A stretch of DNA of 64,000 bases from Demequina maris (GCF_000971155.1 NZ_BBLX01000004.1:124001-188000), one strand, 5' to 3'. Shown: positions 44,467 through 56,995, numbered from the stretch's first letter. A program made the numbers and translations. The notes: a model not told the origin generated them from the letters alone.

Positions 44467-47101
44467 GGCCGGCCGCGAGCCGCCACACGCGGTCGCGGGT
44501 CATCGGGAGCTCCATGGGCCGCGCGCCGATCGCCCGCCGGATCGCGTTCGCCAGCGCGGGCGCCACGGGGTTGTAGGGCGACTCCGACATCGACTTCGCG
44601 CCGTACGGCCCGAGCGAGTCGGAGGTGTCGGCGAAGTACACCTCGGTCGCGGGGACGTCGGCCATCTGCGGGACCCGGTAGACGCGGAAGGCGGGGTTGG
44701 TGGGCGCCCCGTGGTCGCCCATGACCAGCTCCTCGTACAGCGCGGAGCCGATGCCCTGAGCGACGCCGCCCTCGATCTGGCCGCGGCATTGCGCGGGGTT
44801 GAGGACCACGCCCGCGTCGGCCGCCTGGATCGACTGCAGGATCCGCACGGTGCCGGTCTCGACGTCCACCGCGACCCGGACGGCGTGGACGTTGAAGGCG
44901 AGCGAGCGCACCTTGCCGTCGGTCTGGCCGTGCGCGGTGAGGCCCTCGGCCGGGACCGGCTCGCCGGCGTCGAGCAGCGATCGCAGCGCGACGGCCGCCG
45001 CGTGCACCGCCTTGCCGGCGACGGTGATGCCGGTGGAGCCCCACGCGCCCGTGTCGTGCTCGGTGGCGTCGGTGTCGGAGGTGCGCAGCCGCACCGCGGA
45101 GGGCGCGACGCCCAGCGCCTCGGCCGCGATCTGCGTGAGGACGGTGTGGGTGCCGTTGCCGAACTCGACGGTGCCCGCCGCGACGAGCATGGTGCCGTCC
45201 GGGTAGGCGGTCACGGAGGCGGTAGCGCGGTGGCCGCGCGGCGGGATGGTCGCGATCATGCTGAGCGCCATGCCCTCGCCGACGGCCCAGCCCGCGGGCG
45301 CCTCGACGCCGTTGCCGCGCACGAGCGCGGCCTCCGCGAGATCCAGGCACTGGTCGAGGCCGTAGGACCCGAAGACGAGATCGTCGTGGTGGCGGCGCTC
45401 GGTGACGCCCAGCTTGTCGCCGTCCTTGACCGCGTTGCGGCGGCGCAGCTCGAACGGGTCGATCCCGAGCTTCAGCGCGAGCTCGTCGAGCGCGGACTCG
45501 ACCGCGAAGATCACCTGCCCCAGCCCGTAGCCGCGGAACGCGCCCGCGGGCGTCGTGTTGGTGTAGACCACCGCGGCGTCGAGCCGCTTGGCGGGGGAGC
45601 GGTACGCCTCGAGCGACTCGGCGCAGCCGTGGAACATCACGCCGATCGCGTGGTTGGCGTACGCGCCGGTGTTGGACAGCACCTCGATGTCCATGGCGGT
45701 GAGCCGGCCGTCGGAGTCGGCCCCGAGCGTCGCGGTGACCCGGAAGGGGTGGCGCGTCGCGGTGCGCACGAACTCCTCCTCGCGCGTCATCTCGTACGCG
45801 ACGGGTCGTCCGGTGCGCAGCACGGCCAGCGCCACGATGTCCTCGGTGAAGATCTCCTGCTTGCCGCCGAAGCCGCCGCCCACCCGCGCCGTGAAGACGC
45901 GCACGCGCTCGCGGTCGAGGCCGAGCACCAGCGCGAGCTCGTCCCGCGCGAGGAACGGCACCTGCGTGCTCGAACGGACCGTGAGCCGGCCGTCGTCGTC
46001 GAGCCAGCCGATCGAGCCGTGGGTCTCGAGCTGGGCATGGCTCACGCGCGCGTTCGACCAGGTGCCGGTCGCGACCGCGGTGGCGCGCGCGAGTCCCCGC
46101 CCGACGTTGCCGTACGCGCCGCGCCAGGCGGCGACGAGGTTGCGTGAGGCGTCCTCGACCCCGTCCTCGGGGGTCAGCCCGGGGTGCACCAGTGGCGCCC
46201 CGGGCGAGCGGGCCTCCTCGGGGTCGGTGACCGCCGCCAGCACCTCGTACTCGACGCGCAGCGCGGCGCAGCCCGCCTCCGCCGCGGCCGCGGTCTCGGC
46301 CACCACCGCGGCGACGCGCTGGCCGCGGAAGCGGACGACGTCGTCGAGGATCCGGGTGTCGCGCGGGTCGTCGAGCCGGTTGCCGTGGCGCGCGGTCGAG
46401 AAGCGGACGCCGGGCGCGTCCTCGTGCGTGAGCACCGCCACGACGCCGGGCAGCGCGAGCGCCGCGGACGCGTCGATCGCGACGATGCGCGCGTGCGCGT
46501 GGGGCGAGCCGAGGACCTTGAGGTGGGTGAGCCCTGGCACCTCGGTGTCGAACGTGTACGGCTCGCGGCCCTGCACCACACGGTCGGCGGCGGGCGGCCG
46601 CGCGCTCGCGCCCGCGGCGACCGCCGCATCGTCCCCGGGCTCGCCGCAGCCGACGCACGACCCGGGGCAGCCGCGCAGGCCGTGCTCGACGGCCTCGCGG
46701 ATGGGCCGGTAGCCGGTGCAGCGGCACAGGTTGCCCTTGAGGCGGCGCTCGAGGTCGGGCAGGTCGTCCTCGGTGAGCGTCGACGCGGTCACGGTCATGC
46801 CCGGCGTGCAGTAGCCGCACTGAAAGGCGAAGTGGCGCGCGAAGGACTCCTGGACGGGGTGCGGCTCGTCGCCCGGGGCGAGCCCGCCGGCGGTGGTGAC
46901 GGCGCGGCCCTCGGCGCGCTGCGCGGGGTAGAGGCACGAGTGCACGGGTCGGCCGTCGACGAGCACCGTGCACGCGCCGCAGTCGCCCGCGTCGCAGCCC
47001 TTCTTCACCTCGAAGCGGCCCTGCTCGCGCAGGTAGGTGCGCAGGCACTGGCCGGGCGTGGGCTCGCCATCGACCGCGTCCCCGTCCACCGAGATCCTCA
47101 T
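44441..47101 (-). CDS. Xanthine dehydrogenase, [2Fe-2S] and molybdopterin subunits fused
   Basis: An 886-residue fusion. Residues 1-150 are the iron-sulfur part: plant-type cluster Cys 36, 41, 44 and 56 (GCDAGDCGAC...SCLYPA) and the second cluster CGYC plus CRCT. Residues from about 180 are the molybdopterin hydroxylase large subunit, with GGGFGGKQEIF, RGYGLGQVIFAVES and the catalytic Glu region GGVAQGIGSALYEE. It oxidises hypoxanthine and xanthine to urate, with FAD on the separate next-upstream gene product. ATG 47101 overlaps that gene's stop by four bases. Confidence 0.9.
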   Translation of the reverse strand: MRISVDGDAVDGEPTPGQCLRTYLREQGRFEVKKGCDAGDCGACTVLVDGRPVHSCLYPAQRAEGRAVTTAGGLAPGDEPHPVQESFARHFAFQCGYCTPGMTVTASTLTEDDLPDLERRLKGNLCRCTGYRPIREAVEHGLRGCPGSCVGCGEPGDDAAVAAGASARPPAADRVVQGREPYTFDTEVPGLTHLKVLGSPHAHARIVAIDASAALALPGVVAVLTHEDAPGVRFSTARHGNRLDDPRDTRILDDVVRFRGQRVAAVVAETAAAAEAGCAALRVEYEVLAAVTDPEEARSPGAPLVHPGLTPEDGVEDASRNLVAAWRGAYGNVGRGLARATAVATGTWSNARVSHAQLETHGSIGWLDDDGRLTVRSSTQVPFLARDELALVLGLDRERVRVFTARVGGGFGGKQEIFTEDIVALAVLRTGRPVAYEMTREEEFVRTATRHPFRVTATLGADSDGRLTAMDIEVLSNTGAYANHAIGVMFHGCAESLEAYRSPAKRLDAAVVYTNTTPAGAFRGYGLGQVIFAVESALDELALKLGIDPFELRRRNAVKDGDKLGVTERRHHDDLVFGSYGLDQCLDLAEAALVRGNGVEAPAGWAVGEGMALSMIATIPPRGHRATASVTAYPDGTMLVAAGTVEFGNGTHTVLTQIAAEALGVAPSAVRLRTSDTDATEHDTGAWGSTGITVAGKAVHAAAVALRSLLDAGEPVPAEGLTAHGQTDGKVRSLAFNVHAVRVAVDVETGTVRILQSIQAADAGVVLNPAQCRGQIEGGVAQGIGSALYEELVMGDHGAPTNPAFRVYRVPQMADVPATEVYFADTSDSLGPYGAKSMSESPYNPVAPALANAIRRAIGARPMELPMTRDRVWRLAAGLSPRGADG

Positions 47102-47898
47102 GCGAGCTCCTCCGCGACCTCGGCCGCGAGCACGCCGGCCACGTGGCGGCGCCAGTCCGCGGCGCCGAGGGCGTCCGTGTAGAAGCCCTCCGCGGCCCGC
47201 GCATCGTCCCGCGCGGTCGCGGGGTCCGGGGGCGCGGCGTACCGCAGCACCGTGGGGGTGAGCGTGGCGGCCGTGACGACGATGACGGTGCGGCCGTCGG
47301 CGTGCGCGCGTCCCGTGACGACGGCGCCCGAGCGGCCGAGCTCGGCCAGCGCGATCTTGCGCAGCGCGGTGCGGGAGCGGAGCGCGTCGGCGCCGATCCG
47401 GATCTCGCGGACCAGGTCGCCGTGCGCGAGCGTCGTGGTGCCGTTGCCCGTCGGCAGGGACGCGACGGGGACGATGCGGTCCTCGCCGTCGGCGGTCCAC
47501 ACGAGCGCCTCGGCGTCGAGCGTCACGCACGCGGCGAGCATCGCGGCGGCCGAGTAGGCGCGGCACACGTTGCCGACGACGGTCGCCTCGTTCCAGATCT
47601 TGAAGCTCGCGAGCAGCGCGTCCGCCGCCTCGGCGAACAGCGGCTGCGCGGACCAGCCGATGTGCGGCGGCAGGGACAGCAGCTCCGCGATGGTGCACGT
47701 GGCGCCGATGCGCAGGCCCTCGCGGCTCACCTCGAGCCGCGGCCCGGGCAGCCCGGCGAGGTCGACCAGCCCGGTGATGTCGCGGTTGGGCTCTGAGAAC
47801 AGCCACGTGCCGCCGGCGAGGAAGCGCTCGCCGGGCGCGAGGGCGAGGTCGGCGCGGGACGTGGCGACCCGGTAGCCGGTGACCGCGGCGAGGTCCAC
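47098..47898 (-). CDS. Xanthine dehydrogenase FAD-binding subunit
   Basis: A 266-residue CoxM/XdhB-type flavoprotein: LAGGTWLFSEPN corresponds to the FAD pyrophosphate loop, LRIGATCTIAELL and ATVVGNVCRAYSAAAMLAAC are typical second-motif regions. It passes electrons from the iron-sulfur clusters to NAD+. GTG 47898 is preferred because GAGGAGG lies five bases upstream; GTG 47904 overlaps that site. First gene of a two-gene operon with the fused subunit. Confidence 0.9.
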   Translation of the reverse strand: MDLAAVTGYRVATSRADLALAPGERFLAGGTWLFSEPNRDITGLVDLAGLPGPRLEVSREGLRIGATCTIAELLSLPPHIGWSAQPLFAEAADALLASFKIWNEATVVGNVCRAYSAAAMLAACVTLDAEALVWTADGEDRIVPVASLPTGNGTTTLAHGDLVREIRIGADALRSRTALRKIALAELGRSGAVVTGRAHADGRTVIVVTAATLTPTVLRYAAPPDPATARDDARAAEGFYTDALGAADWRRHVAGVLAAEVAEELA

Positions 47899-47948
47899 GC
47901 GCACCTCCTCTCGAAGCGTGACCTGCCGGCGAGTCTGCCACGCACGAA

Positions 47949-47966
47949 TGTCACGTTTATGTCACG
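47949..47966. promoter_or_regulatory. Direct repeat TGTCACG, possible GlnR-like site
   Basis: TGTCACG at 47949-47955 and 47960-47966, eleven bases apart, lies between the divergent xdh and importer operons. The arrangement GTCAC-N6-GTCAC is like half a GlnR box (GTNAC-N6-GAAAC). The 230-base gap is otherwise AT-richer than average, as expected for promoters. Confidence 0.35.
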
Positions 47967-48128
47967 GAACCCTGAATTTACGAGGGCGAAACACAACGAC
48001 GCATGTTCATGAAATCTACATTCCATAACGTCGTGCCGACGTGCCGGAGTCATGTCCGGGCGCCGCGGGAGAGACCCCACCACGATGCTCCCTCGGCTGA
48101 CCTTGCGTCCATTCACGAGGGAGAACTC

Positions 48129-49211
48129 ATGCGTTTCATCAACGGCAAGGCGGGGCGGCTCACGGCCGCCGCTGCCGGCGCGGCGATCGCCGCGATCGCG
48201 CTCGCGGCCTGCTCGTCCAGCGACGCAGACCCGGCGACCTCCGCCTCCGACGACACCATGGAGGCGGCGTCGTACGGCGACTTCACCGTCCAGCTGTCGT
48301 GGATCAAGAACGAGGAGTTCTCGGGCGAGTTCTTCGCGGACTCGGCGGGCTACTACACCGAGGCCGGCTTCGACGCCGTCGAGCTCGTCCCCGGCCCGTC
48401 GACCGGCGCCGCCGAGCTGCTGTCCGGCACCGCCGACATCGCGCTGTCGGACGCGGTCTCCATCGGCTCGGCCGTGGCCGCCGAGGAGGCGCCGCTGAAG
48501 ATCATCGGCACCACGTACCAGAAGAACCCCTTCACGGTCCTGTCGCTGGCGGACGGCGGCAACATCGCGACCGCCCAGGACATGGTCGGCAAGAAGATCG
48601 GCGTCCAGGACTCCAACACCGCGCTCTTCATGGCGCTGCTCGCGGCGAACGGCCTCACCGAGGACGACGTCGAGATCGTGCCGGTCCAGTACGACCCCGC
48701 GCCGCTCACCAACGGCGAGGTCGACGGCTTCATCGCGTACCTCACCAACGAGTCGATCACCGTCGCGGCGGCCGGCTACGACACCGTGAACCTGCCCTTC
48801 GCGGACAACGGCCTGCCGTTCGTCGCGGAGACCTTCACCGTCACCGACCAGTCGATCGCGGAGAACCGCGACGCGCTCAAGGCGTTCCTGTACGCCGAGA
48901 TCCTCGGCTGGACCGACGCCGTGAACGACCCGGAGGAGGGCGCCCGCCTCGCGTACGAGGAGTACGGCGCCGACCTCGAGCTCAACCCGGAGAACTCGAT
49001 CGCGGGCGCGATCGCGCAGGCCGAGGACCTCGTGGTCTCGGACGAGACCGCCGCGAACGGCCTCTTCACCATCTCCGACGCGCTCCAGGCGTCCACCCTC
49101 GAGTCGCTCGCCGGCGCGGGCATCGAGCTCGAGGCCGCCGACCTCTTCGACCTCAGCCTGCTGGCCGAGGTCTACGAGGAGCACCCCGAGCTCGTCGCCT
49201 ACGCGGGCTGA
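48129..49211 (+). CDS. NMT1/THI5-like ABC transporter substrate-binding lipoprotein
   Basis: A 360-residue binding protein: signal peptide with lipobox ALAAC, an acidic linker, then an NMT1/THI5-like domain (VQLSWIKNEEFSGEFFADSAGYYTEAGFDAVELVPGPS). Such proteins bind pyrimidine- or purine-related heterocycles and other small nutrients. ATG 48129 has GGGAG upstream and starts the signal peptide exactly. It is followed by an ATPase and two permeases. Its neighbours (xanthine dehydrogenase divergent, an oxoguanine-deaminase-like gene downstream) suggest a purine-type ligand, which is inference. Confidence 0.88.
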   Translation: MRFINGKAGRLTAAAAGAAIAAIALAACSSSDADPATSASDDTMEAASYGDFTVQLSWIKNEEFSGEFFADSAGYYTEAGFDAVELVPGPSTGAAELLSGTADIALSDAVSIGSAVAAEEAPLKIIGTTYQKNPFTVLSLADGGNIATAQDMVGKKIGVQDSNTALFMALLAANGLTEDDVEIVPVQYDPAPLTNGEVDGFIAYLTNESITVAAAGYDTVNLPFADNGLPFVAETFTVTDQSIAENRDALKAFLYAEILGWTDAVNDPEEGARLAYEEYGADLELNPENSIAGAIAQAEDLVVSDETAANGLFTISDALQASTLESLAGAGIELEAADLFDLSLLAEVYEEHPELVAYAG

Positions 49212-49226
49212 TCTGCGGGAGCACCA

Positions 49227-50050
<824 letters not shown>

Positions 50051-50051
<1 letters not shown>

Positions 50052-50848
50052 TGGAGCGCCGGCTCCCGCCGTGGGCCATCGCGTCCCTCAGCGCCCTCGG
50101 GCTGGTCGCGTTCTGGTGGATCGCGTCCGTCACGATCTTCGCGAACGTCGGCTCGGGCAACACCAAGGCGATCCCGAGCCCGGTGCAGGTGGTCCAGGAG
50201 TACGGCAACGTCGGCTTCGACTACTACCTCACCAACTTCTCGGTCACCCTCAACGAGGCCGTGCAGGGCTACCTGTGGGGCAACGGGGTGGCGCTCGTGC
50301 TCGCCGCGCTCGTCATGGTGCTGCCGCGCCTCGAGGGCGCGGTCATGCAGCTCGCCGTGATCTCGTACTGCATCCCGATCGTCGCGATCGGCCCGCTGCT
50401 CGTGCTGATCTTCGAGGTGCCCAAGAAGGGCGAGCCCTCCGGCACCGCGATCTTCATCGCGGCGCTGTCGGTGTTCTTCACCACGGTGGTCGGCTCGCTG
50501 CTGGGCCTGCACGCGGCCGACAAGGCCAGCCTTGACGTGGTCCACGTCTACGGCGGCAACGCGTGGGTCCAGCTGCGCAAGGTCCGCGTGGTCGCGGCCC
50601 TGCCGGCGGTGCTCACCGCGCTGCAGATCGCGGTGCCCGCGGCCTTCCTGGGCGCGGTGCTCGGCGAGTACTTCGGCAAGGTCGAGACGGGCATCGGCCC
50701 GGCGATGATCATCGCGCAGCAGTCGCTCAACTCGCCCCGCGTGTGGGGCATCGCGCTCGCCTCGGGCGCGATCGCGCTGATCCTCTATCTCCTGGTCGGC
50801 ATGCTGACGCGGCTGTCGACCCCGTGGGCGAAGGGAGCGACCGTCTGA
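50051..50848 (+). CDS. ABC transporter permease (first of two)
   Basis: A 265-residue BPD-type permease with membrane segments from WAIASLSALGLVAFWWIAS onward and an EAA-like loop VVHVYGGNAWVQLRKVRVVAALPAV. ATG overlaps the ATPase stop. It probably forms a heterodimer with the next gene product, since one ATPase and one binding protein serve two different permeases. Confidence 0.9.
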
Positions 50849-51723
50849 TGGCCGTCACTCAGCAGCCGCAGCAGGCGGGTCCCGAGGTCGCGGAGCTCGC
50901 GGCCCAGGTCCGCCGCCAGGCGCGCCGCACCACGCTGAGGTCCCTGGGCAGCTCGCTGCTCACGTTCGCCCTCACGCTCGTCACCGTCGTGGTGATGTGG
51001 CAGCTGGTGCTGTGGGCCTCCGACCTGTCGCCCTACGTGGCGAAGGGCCCCGCCGACGTGTGGAACTTCTTCTTCGTCGAGGACGATGCGGCGGAGAACC
51101 GCGCCGAGATCATGGCCAACCTGTGGGTGACCCTGGGCGACGCCGTCATCGGCTTCGTCGCGGGACTCCTGCTGGCGCTCGCGGGCGCGATCGGCTTCCG
51201 CCTGTCCAAGGGCTTCGAGCACGCGGTGATGCCGCTCGCGCTGCTGCTGCGCTCGGTGCCCCTCATCGCCTTCGCGCCGGTGATCATCATGATCTTCGGC
51301 CGCGAGTTCATGACGGTGGCGGTCATGGGCGGCATCGTCGTCCTGTTCCCGGCGCTCGTGAACATCGCGTACGGCCTCCAGCAGGCGTCGACCCAGTCGC
51401 TCGAGGTGGTGCAGGTCTACGGCGGCGGCTCGATCAAGCAGCTGAGCGCCGTGGCGCTGCCCGCGTCGCTGCCGGCGTTCTTCGCGGCGGTGCGCGTGTC
51501 CGTGCCGGGCGCGATCACCGGTGCGCTGCTCGCGGAGTGGCTCGCGACCGGCTCGGGCATCGGCGGCGTCATCAACGGCTACGCGACGTCGGCGAAGTTC
51601 GACGAGCTGTGGGCGTCCGTGGTCGTGGTGACCTTCGTGTCGCTGGTCCTCTACAACCTGGTCCAGATCCTCGAGAACACGGTGCTCGCACGGATGGGCA
51701 TGCACCCGTCCAAGCAGGTGTGA
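50848..51723 (+). CDS. ABC transporter permease (second of two)
   Basis: A 291-residue BPD-type permease with a longer cytoplasmic N-terminus (about 40 residues, Gln-rich) and the EAA-like loop VVQVYGGGSIKQLSAVALPASLPAF. It resembles the first permease around the shared VYGG motif but differs in length and N-terminus. ATG overlaps the first permease stop by one base; the regulator gene starts one base after its stop codon. Confidence 0.9.
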   Translation: MAVTQQPQQAGPEVAELAAQVRRQARRTTLRSLGSSLLTFALTLVTVVVMWQLVLWASDLSPYVAKGPADVWNFFFVEDDAAENRAEIMANLWVTLGDAVIGFVAGLLLALAGAIGFRLSKGFEHAVMPLALLLRSVPLIAFAPVIIMIFGREFMTVAVMGGIVVLFPALVNIAYGLQQASTQSLEVVQVYGGGSIKQLSAVALPASLPAFFAAVRVSVPGAITGALLAEWLATGSGIGGVINGYATSAKFDELWASVVVVTFVSLVLYNLVQILENTVLARMGMHPSKQV

Positions 51724-51724
51724 G

Positions 51725-52300
51725 GTGACCGAGGCGCAGGGCGGGCCGGACGAGTCCGCCGCGCGGCTCGGCGCCCGCCTGCGGGAGCTGCGGAAGGCGC
51801 GCGGGCTCACGCTCGTGTCGCTCGCGGAGTCCACCGGGCTGTCGCATCCGTTCCTGTCGCAGGTCGAGCGGGGGCTGGCGAACCTGTCGCTGCAGTCGCT
51901 GCGGCGGATCGCGGTCGCGCTCGAGACGAGCCCGGTCGAGCTCGTGGCGGCCGCCGAGGCCGACGACGGCGCGGCCCCGCGCCGCATCGAGGTCTCGCGG
52001 GCGGGCTCCCGCCGGCCCACGCCGCAGGGCTTCGCGCGCGGCCCCGCCGTCTCGCTCGTGCGCGGGGCGCGGCCGTTCACGCCGATCCTCGTGGAGTCCG
52101 AGGCGGTCGGCCCCGGCGAGGTCTTCGTGCACGCGGAGGACGAGTTCGTCTTCGTGGTCGAAGGGGAGGCGGAGGTCGAGACCGACGGCAAGGCCCACCG
52201 CCTCGGGGTCGGCGACTCGGTCTACTACGCCGGCGGGGTGAGCCACCGCTGGTGGGGCGGTCCGTACCGGCTGCTGGTGGTCAAGCAGCAGGTGCGCTGA
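51725..52300 (+). CDS. XRE-family regulator with C-terminal cupin domain
   Basis: A 191-residue regulator: helix-turn-helix LGARLRELRKARGLTLVSLAESTGLSHPFLSQVERGLANLSLQSLRRIAVAL (about residues 15-65), then a cupin (VHAEDEFVFVVEGEAEVETDGKAHRLGVGDSVYYAGGVSHRWW) that usually binds a small effector. It is the last gene of the importer operon, so it most likely controls the importer in response to the imported compound. Confidence 0.9.
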   Translation: MTEAQGGPDESAARLGARLRELRKARGLTLVSLAESTGLSHPFLSQVERGLANLSLQSLRRIAVALETSPVELVAAAEADDGAAPRRIEVSRAGSRRPTPQGFARGPAVSLVRGARPFTPILVESEAVGPGEVFVHAEDEFVFVVEGEAEVETDGKAHRLGVGDSVYYAGGVSHRWWGGPYRLLVVKQQVR

Positions 52301-52321
52301 CCTCCGGCCCGGCACCCGGAT

Positions 52322-52348
52322 GCCCCGGACGCCCCGGACGCCCCGGAC
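52322..52348 (+). repeat. Three tandem copies of GCCCCGGAC
   Basis: Exact 9-bp units at 52322, 52331 and 52340 in the convergent gap after the XRE-cupin gene. Multiples of three, but no coding sequence is supported. Confidence 0.85.
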
Positions 52349-52429
52349 GCCACGCTTGGGGCCGGGGATCGTGTCGCCTCACGGGCCGGTGCGGTCCCTA
52401 TGGTGCCGATCCGTGTCGCCGGGGGAGGC

Positions 52430-53788
52430 TCAACCCTTCAGCCGCGCGGCCGCCTCGACCACGCGTCCCGCGATCGCGCGCTCGTCCACGCGAGCCAGCG
52501 CCCCGTCGACGACGACGTCCTCGCCCTGCACCAGCATCCGCCGCACCCGCGGCAGCGAGCCCAGCCCCAGCGCCGCCACGGGGTCTGCGATCCCCGCGTG
52601 CTCGATCTCGCCGAGCTCCCACAGCACGATGTCGGCGAGCTTGCCGGGCTCGAGCGAGCCGATCTCCTTCTCGCGTCCCAGCACCCGCGCGCCGCCCATC
52701 GTGGCCAGCCGCAGCGCGTCGCGGCCCGACATCGCCCCGGCCCCGTCGCGCAGCCGCGCGAGCAGCGCGGCCTGACGGATCTCGGAGCCGAGCCGCCCGT
52801 GCTCGTTCGAGGCCGCGCCGTCGACGCCGAGCCCCACCGGCGCTCCGGCGTCCACCAGGGACCTGATGGGTGCGATGCCGGCCGCGAGCCGCGCGTTCGA
52901 CGACGGGCAGTGCGCCACGCCCGTCCCGGACTCGGCGACGCGCGCGACGTCGGCGTCGGACAGGTGCACGCAGTGCGCCATCCACACGTCGGGGCCGAGC
53001 CAGCCGAGCGACTCGAGGTAGTCGGTCGGCGACATCCCGAAGCGCTCCCGGCAGAAGGCCTCCTCCTCGACCGTCTCGGCGCCGTGCGTGTGGAGGCGCA
53101 CGTGCAGGTCGCGGGCGAGCGTCGCGGACTCGCGCAGCAGGTCCGACGTGACCGAGAACGGCGAGCAGGGCGCGATCGCGACCCGCACCATCGAGTCGAA
53201 CGAGGCGTCGTGGTACCGGGTGACGGCCTCCGCGGAGGCGGCCAGCGCATCGGCCGTGGTCTCGACCGCGAAATCGGGCGGCAGCCCGCCGTCCGACGCG
53301 CCCAGGTCCATGGAGCCGCGGGTCGCGTGGAGCCTCAGCCCCAGCTCGGCGGCCTCGTGCACGATCGACCCCACGATGTCGCCGGACCCCTGCGGGAAGA
53401 TGTAGTGGTGGTCGCCCACCGTGGTGCAGCCGGAGCGCGCGAGCACGGCCATGGCCCCGGCGGCGGCGGCGCCGGCGGTGTCGGCGTCGATGCGCGACCA
53501 CGTGGGGTAGAGCGCGACCAGCCAGTCGAACAGGATCGAGTCCTGCGCCCAGCCGCGCGTGAGCCACTGGTAGAGGTGGTGGTGCGTGTTGACCAGGCCC
53601 GGGGTCACGAGCGCGCCGGTGGCGTCGACGACGTCGGGGAAGGCGTCGCGCACGTCGGAGGGCGCCGAGCCCTCGCCCACCGCGACGATGCGCCCGCCCC
53701 GGACGGTGACCCACCCGCGGGTGATCTCGGTGCCGGCGGGGTCCATCGTCGCGATGTACCCGCCCTCGATCAGCGTGCTGCCTGCCAT
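52430..53788 (-). CDS. 8-oxoguanine-deaminase-like amidohydrolase
   Basis: A 452-residue amidohydrolase. VNTHHHLYQWLTRGWAQDSILFDWL, CTTVGDHHYIFP, APCSPFSVT, RLHTHGAET, WMAHCVHL, VAHCPSSNARLAAGIAPI and GLGVDGAASNEHG match the 8-oxoguanine deaminase subgroup (Pa0142-like), which also takes isoxanthopterin or guanine-related ligands in relatives. It would convert 8-oxoguanine to urate, joining the purine route. It converges on the importer operon. The exact substrate is inferred from motifs and neighbours. Confidence 0.85.
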   Translation of the reverse strand: MAGSTLIEGGYIATMDPAGTEITRGWVTVRGGRIVAVGEGSAPSDVRDAFPDVVDATGALVTPGLVNTHHHLYQWLTRGWAQDSILFDWLVALYPTWSRIDADTAGAAAAGAMAVLARSGCTTVGDHHYIFPQGSGDIVGSIVHEAAELGLRLHATRGSMDLGASDGGLPPDFAVETTADALAASAEAVTRYHDASFDSMVRVAIAPCSPFSVTSDLLRESATLARDLHVRLHTHGAETVEEEAFCRERFGMSPTDYLESLGWLGPDVWMAHCVHLSDADVARVAESGTGVAHCPSSNARLAAGIAPIRSLVDAGAPVGLGVDGAASNEHGRLGSEIRQAALLARLRDGAGAMSGRDALRLATMGGARVLGREKEIGSLEPGKLADIVLWELGEIEHAGIADPVAALGLGSLPRVRRMLVQGEDVVVDGALARVDERAIAGRVVEAAARLKG

Positions 53789-53821
53789 GGGCCCTCCTCG
53801 GGTGAGCCGCGCATCGTCCCG

Positions 53822-54706
53822 TCAGAGGCCGGTGGCGGAGAAGTGCATCCAGTCGTCGAGGTCGGTCCAGGTGCCGCCCCACTCCCAGCCGACCGCGGTG
53901 AAGTCCTTGATGATCTGCCGCTGCGTCTCGATCATGCCCGGTCGCAGCCACTCGCGGTCGCGGTAGGCGCCCGCGAGCTCGGGGAACACGTAGCCGTCAC
54001 GCACCCAGGGGTTGTGGAACGGGTTGATGTCGACCGCGAGGCCGGACGCGTGCTCGGACCACACGTCGAAGCCGCCGGTGACCTTGCGGCACTCGAACGA
54101 GATGGTGATGTTCTGGTCGCCGGTGTGGTCGCCGCGCACCTCGTCCCACGTGGTGACGCGCATCTCCTCGATGGGGAACTTGCGGGCGTACATCTGCTCG
54201 AAGACGCTCGCGAGCTCCTCGGCGTGCGCCGCGTTGGTGATCATCTCGCCGGTGTGGGCCTGGAGGTCGAAGCCCCAGAACGGCATCACGATGTAGGCGA
54301 GGTCCGCGGGCTCGACCGGGCACTGCTTCCGCCAGCTCGAGCGCTTGAGGACGTCGTCGGGGATCGCCGAGATCTCGACGAACCAGTCGTCGGTCTCGGG
54401 GTCGGAGTACGCGGTCTTGCCGGGCTCGAGGCGGCGGTCGCGCAGCTCCTCGGGCGTCTCGACCGGCTTCCCGAGGTCGTTGTCCTGCTTGACGAGCACC
54501 TCGGTGCCCAGCCAGTCGGGACGGGCGAAGGGGTTCGCGATGACATCGATCGAGGGATCCGCCACGGGCTCGGGCGTGACGGTCGCGGTGATCGCGGGCT
54601 GCGGCTCGGGCGTCTCGGTCACGGTGGCGCGCGGCGTGGGGGCCTCGGCCGCCGTGCAGGCGGTCAGGAGCAGGGTCGCGACGGCGACGAGGACGGGGGC
54701 GCGCAT
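53822..54706 (-). CDS. M15-family D-alanyl-D-alanine carboxypeptidase-like lipoprotein
   Basis: A 294-residue exported protein: signal peptide with lipobox LLTAC, a Pro/Thr/Glu-rich linker, and a C-terminal peptidase M15 domain. SEHASGLAVDINPF supplies the Zn ligands His and Asp, and DDWMHF the third His. It probably trims peptidoglycan stem peptides at the cell surface. There is no link to its amidohydrolase neighbour. Confidence 0.88.
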   Translation of the reverse strand: MRAPVLVAVATLLLTACTAAEAPTPRATVTETPEPQPAITATVTPEPVADPSIDVIANPFARPDWLGTEVLVKQDNDLGKPVETPEELRDRRLEPGKTAYSDPETDDWFVEISAIPDDVLKRSSWRKQCPVEPADLAYIVMPFWGFDLQAHTGEMITNAAHAEELASVFEQMYARKFPIEEMRVTTWDEVRGDHTGDQNITISFECRKVTGGFDVWSEHASGLAVDINPFHNPWVRDGYVFPELAGAYRDREWLRPGMIETQRQIIKDFTAVGWEWGGTWTDLDDWMHFSATGL

Positions 54707-54722
54707 GCGGACACGGTACTGA

Positions 54723-56894
<2,172 letters not shown>

Positions 56895-56989
56895 CCCTCT
56901 GCATTCCCGTCGGGTGCCCCGGAACCCCGCCGGGCGGCGCCCCGCGGAGCGCGCGGCAGATTCCTCTGACGCCCGCGCGGCGGCGTGGG

Positions 56990-56995
56990 TAGTCT
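56990..56995 (+). promoter_or_regulatory. -10-like TAGTCT upstream of the small membrane protein gene
   Basis: TAGTCT with CTGACG 18 bases upstream (56966-56971) could be a promoter; a leader with GGGAGG precedes ATG 57023. Confidence 0.4.

Noticed and set aside
52322..52348. CRISPR or minisatellite array
   Set aside because: Units are only 9 bp with no spacers; slippage repeat. The 12-bp repeat at 57838-57873 was rejected for the same reason.
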